A DNA stretch of 64,000 nt, from the NCBI RefSeq assembly GCF_002733955.1, contig NZ_NVXQ01000003.1, positions 62,001 to 126,000 on the forward strand, read 5' to 3'. Source of the DNA: Hoeflea sp. Its GTDB lineage: Bacteria > Pseudomonadota > Alphaproteobacteria > Rhizobiales > Rhizobiaceae. The notes beneath the pieces are model-generated. The model saw only the letters and a program-made list of their open reading frames with translations. It was not told where the DNA came from and did not search any database. A program made the translations under genes and the position numbers. Of this stretch, positions 62,391 to 64,000 are shown one piece after another (within the stretch, counting starts at the first letter, position 1; every line of letters starts with the position of its first letter).

Positions 62391-63563
62391 ATGAGCTACC
62401 GCCAACCCAGCTTTACCCTCGGCGTCGAAGAAGAATACCTGCTTGTTGACAGCGAGAGCCTCGACCTCGCCGCAGCACCGGAATCGCTGATGCGGGATTG
62501 CGCAGCCGAGCTCGGAGACAAGGTCAGCCCTGAATTCCTGCAATGCCAGATCGAGATCGGCACCGGTATCTGCAGAACCGTCGCCGAGGCCGGCGCTGAC
62601 CTGGCGCGTTTGCGCACAGTGATCTCAGAAGTCGCCGGCCGGCATGGCCTGGCGCCGCTTGCAGTGTCCTGCCATCCATTCGCCGACTGGCACAAACAGC
62701 ACTTCACCGACAAGCCGCGATACCGTGCGCTGGAGCGTGATCTTGGCGGGGTTGCCCGCCGCATGCTGATCTGCGGAATGCATGTGCATGTCGGTATCGA
62801 TGACGACGAGACCCGCATCGATCTTATGGCGCAGTTTCCCTATTTCCTGCCGCATCTTCTCGCCCTGTCGACCTCGTCGCCCTACTGGAAAGGCGACGAC
62901 ACCGGGCTCAACGCCTACAGGCTGACCGTCTTCGACAACATGCCGAGAACAGGCTTGCCGCCGCGGTTCTCGTCCTGGTCCGAGTATGAACGCTCGGTCC
63001 AGGTCATCATCGACAGCGGCCTGATCGAGGACAGTTCCAAGATCTGGTGGGATCTGCGTCCGTCTTCCCGCTTCCCGACCCTGGAGTCGCGCATTTGCGA
63101 TGTCTCGCCGAGGCTGGACGATGCGCTTGCCATTGTAGCGCTGACCCAGTCCATCATGCACATGCTCTGGCGGCTGCGACTGAGCAACCAGCGCTGGCGC
63201 ATCTATGACCGGTTCCTGGTCGGCGAGAACCGCTGGCGCGCCCAGCGTTACGGTGTCTCGAAAGGAATGATCGATTTCGCGCGCGGCGAGGTGGTGGTCT
63301 TTGCCGATCTTCTCGAGGAGATCATCGGGATGGTGCGCGAGGACGCTGAGGCGCTTGGCTGCTGGGACGAGGTTCAGGCCACCCGGCGGATCGTAGAGCA
63401 TGGCACAAGCGCCGACCGGCAACGCACGGTCCACGAAACCGCTATTGCCGGCGGCGCCAGCACCCTGGAAGCCCACAAGGAAGTGGTCCGCTCCCTGATT
63501 GCGGAATTCACAGAGGGGCTCGAAAAACACGCCGTCCCTGCGGAGAGCCAGCCACCGGCCTGA
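62391..63563 (+). CDS. Carboxylate-amine ligase, YbdK (glutamate-cysteine ligase GCS2) family
   Basis: This 390-residue ATP-dependent ligase has the family start [13 protein letters not shown], the metal/ATP residues in [16 protein letters not shown] and [18 protein letters not shown], and usual family length. Members have weak gamma-glutamyl-cysteine ligase activity and unknown true substrates. It is downstream of the dehydrogenase by 104 nt and could be separate. AAGG lies upstream of the start. Confidence 0.88.
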   Translation: MSYRQPSFTLGVEEEYLLVDSESLDLAAAPESLMRDCAAELGDKVSPEFLQCQIEIGTGICRTVAEAGADLARLRTVISEVAGRHGLAPLAVSCHPFADWHKQHFTDKPRYRALERDLGGVARRMLICGMHVHVGIDDDETRIDLMAQFPYFLPHLLALSTSSPYWKGDDTGLNAYRLTVFDNMPRTGLPPRFSSWSEYERSVQVIIDSGLIEDSSKIWWDLRPSSRFPTLESRICDVSPRLDDALAIVALTQSIMHMLWRLRLSNQRWRIYDRFLVGENRWRAQRYGVSKGMIDFARGEVVVFADLLEEIIGMVREDAEALGCWDEVQATRRIVEHGTSADRQRTVHETAIAGGASTLEAHKEVVRSLIAEFTEGLEKHAVPAESQPPA

Positions 63564-63652
63564 CTCTCACGTCATCAGCACACGGATGAAGTCTTGCATG
63601 TGTACGCCGCATCTCCGGTCGGAAGCGCGGCGCCGCAGGACTTGGACACGCA

Positions 63653-64000
63653 TCAGTGCGCCGCGCTTGCGCCGTCCGGCACGGGCTCGCTGGCATTGGG
63701 ATCGGGGTCGTCTTCGCGCTTGACCCGGAACACCGCCAGATAAAGAGCCGGCGCGAAGAACAGCGTGATGACCGTGCCCGCAATGATCCCGCCCATCATG
63801 GCGTAGGCCATCGGGCCCCAGAAGATCTGCCGCGAAATCGGGATCAGGGCCAAGCTGGCGGCGGCTGCCGTCAGCAGGATCGGACGCGCCCGCGCATCGG
63901 ATGCGTTGAACACGGCATCCCATGCCGACTGCCCCTTGCCGCGAAGCACCTCGATCTCGTCGATCAGGATGATCGAGTTGCGGATCAGGATCCCGATCAG
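63653..64000 (-). CDS. RND-family efflux transporter, C-terminal part
   Basis: Only the C-terminal ~115 residues are in the window; the gene continues past the right edge. The sequence shows the last AcrB-type transmembrane segments: LIRNSIILIDEIEVLRGKGQSAWDAVFNASDARARPILLTAAAASLALIPI and MGGIIAGTVITLFFAPALYLAVFRVKRED. These inner-membrane pumps use the proton gradient. Substrate is unknown. It is convergent with the YbdK-type gene, with a gap of about 90 nt. Confidence 0.88.
   Translation of the reverse strand: MIGILIRNSIILIDEIEVLRGKGQSAWDAVFNASDARARPILLTAAAASLALIPISRQIFWGPMAYAMMGGIIAGTVITLFFAPALYLAVFRVKREDDPDPNASEPVPDGASAAH

Noticed and set aside
1-64000. tRNA, rRNA, insertion sequence, prophage or CRISPR array
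   Set aside because: None was seen: gaps are short, no transposase- or integrase-like protein appears, and no regularly spaced repeats occur.

Overview
The window is high-GC, densely packed DNA from an alphaproteobacterium, most likely a marine or salt-adapted member of the Rhizobiales. The evidence is a rhizobial-type gltX-lysS pair, a dctBD-controlled dicarboxylate TRAP transporter, many LacI/LysR-type sugar and amino-acid catabolic genes, and a sodium-NQR-type respiratory operon beside a cation/proton antiporter. I see no rRNA, tRNA, CRISPR array, insertion sequence or prophage. About 60 protein genes can be supported, including one (nqrM, 52 residues) that is easily missed because it is so short.

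Layout. 1-8.6 kb: end of a glutamine-amidotransferase-like hydrolase, a LacI regulator with a hydroxyacid dehydrogenase, a MarR regulator divergent from a creatininase-family amidohydrolase, a renalase-like flavoprotein, a CobW-family metallochaperone GTPase with a WD40 partner, and small enzymes. 8.6-16.6 kb: ornithine decarboxylase behind a leader of about 390 nt that is a candidate speF-type RNA, a LysR regulator, a DUF1007/NicO metal exporter pair, acetyltransferases, an aminotransferase and a LysE exporter. 16.7-23.7 kb: dctMQP TRAP transporter with dctD/dctB and a clear sigma-54 promoter in front of dctP. 23.7-31.6 kb: DUF533 protein, KDPG aldolase, TrhO, a hydroxyproline epimerase/oxidase pair, DUF421 protein, GH1 glycosidase, lactonase. 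31.7-35.6 kb: xylA-xylB with their LacI-type regulator. 35.9-38.9 kb: gltX-lysS. 39.6-45.5 kb: BMP-type nucleoside ABC transporter ending in cytosine deaminase. 45.8-46.9 kb: acetate kinase.

46.9-56.4 kb is the most interesting part. An operon read as nqrA-B-C-D-E-F-apbE-nqrM-CBS protein lies divergent from a periplasmic pentaheme cytochrome c. Between them sits a perfect FNR/FixK-type dyad whose spacing to a CATAAT -10 element suits class II activation of the cytochrome gene. NqrB is unusually short: it lacks the N-terminal part and the loop that carries the covalent FMN (SGAT motif), while NqrC, NqrD, NqrE, NqrF and ApbE keep their cofactor motifs. This raises the hypothesis, not shown here, of a variant complex that passes electrons from the periplasmic FMN of NqrC to the pentaheme cytochrome. 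A CPA2-type antiporter follows the cytochrome gene.

56.6-64.0 kb: a second TRAP transporter (Tat-type binding protein) with an overlapping amidase, a small membrane protein and a D-2-hydroxyacid dehydrogenase, a YbdK-type carboxylate-amine ligase, and the C-terminal end of an RND efflux pump cut by the window edge.
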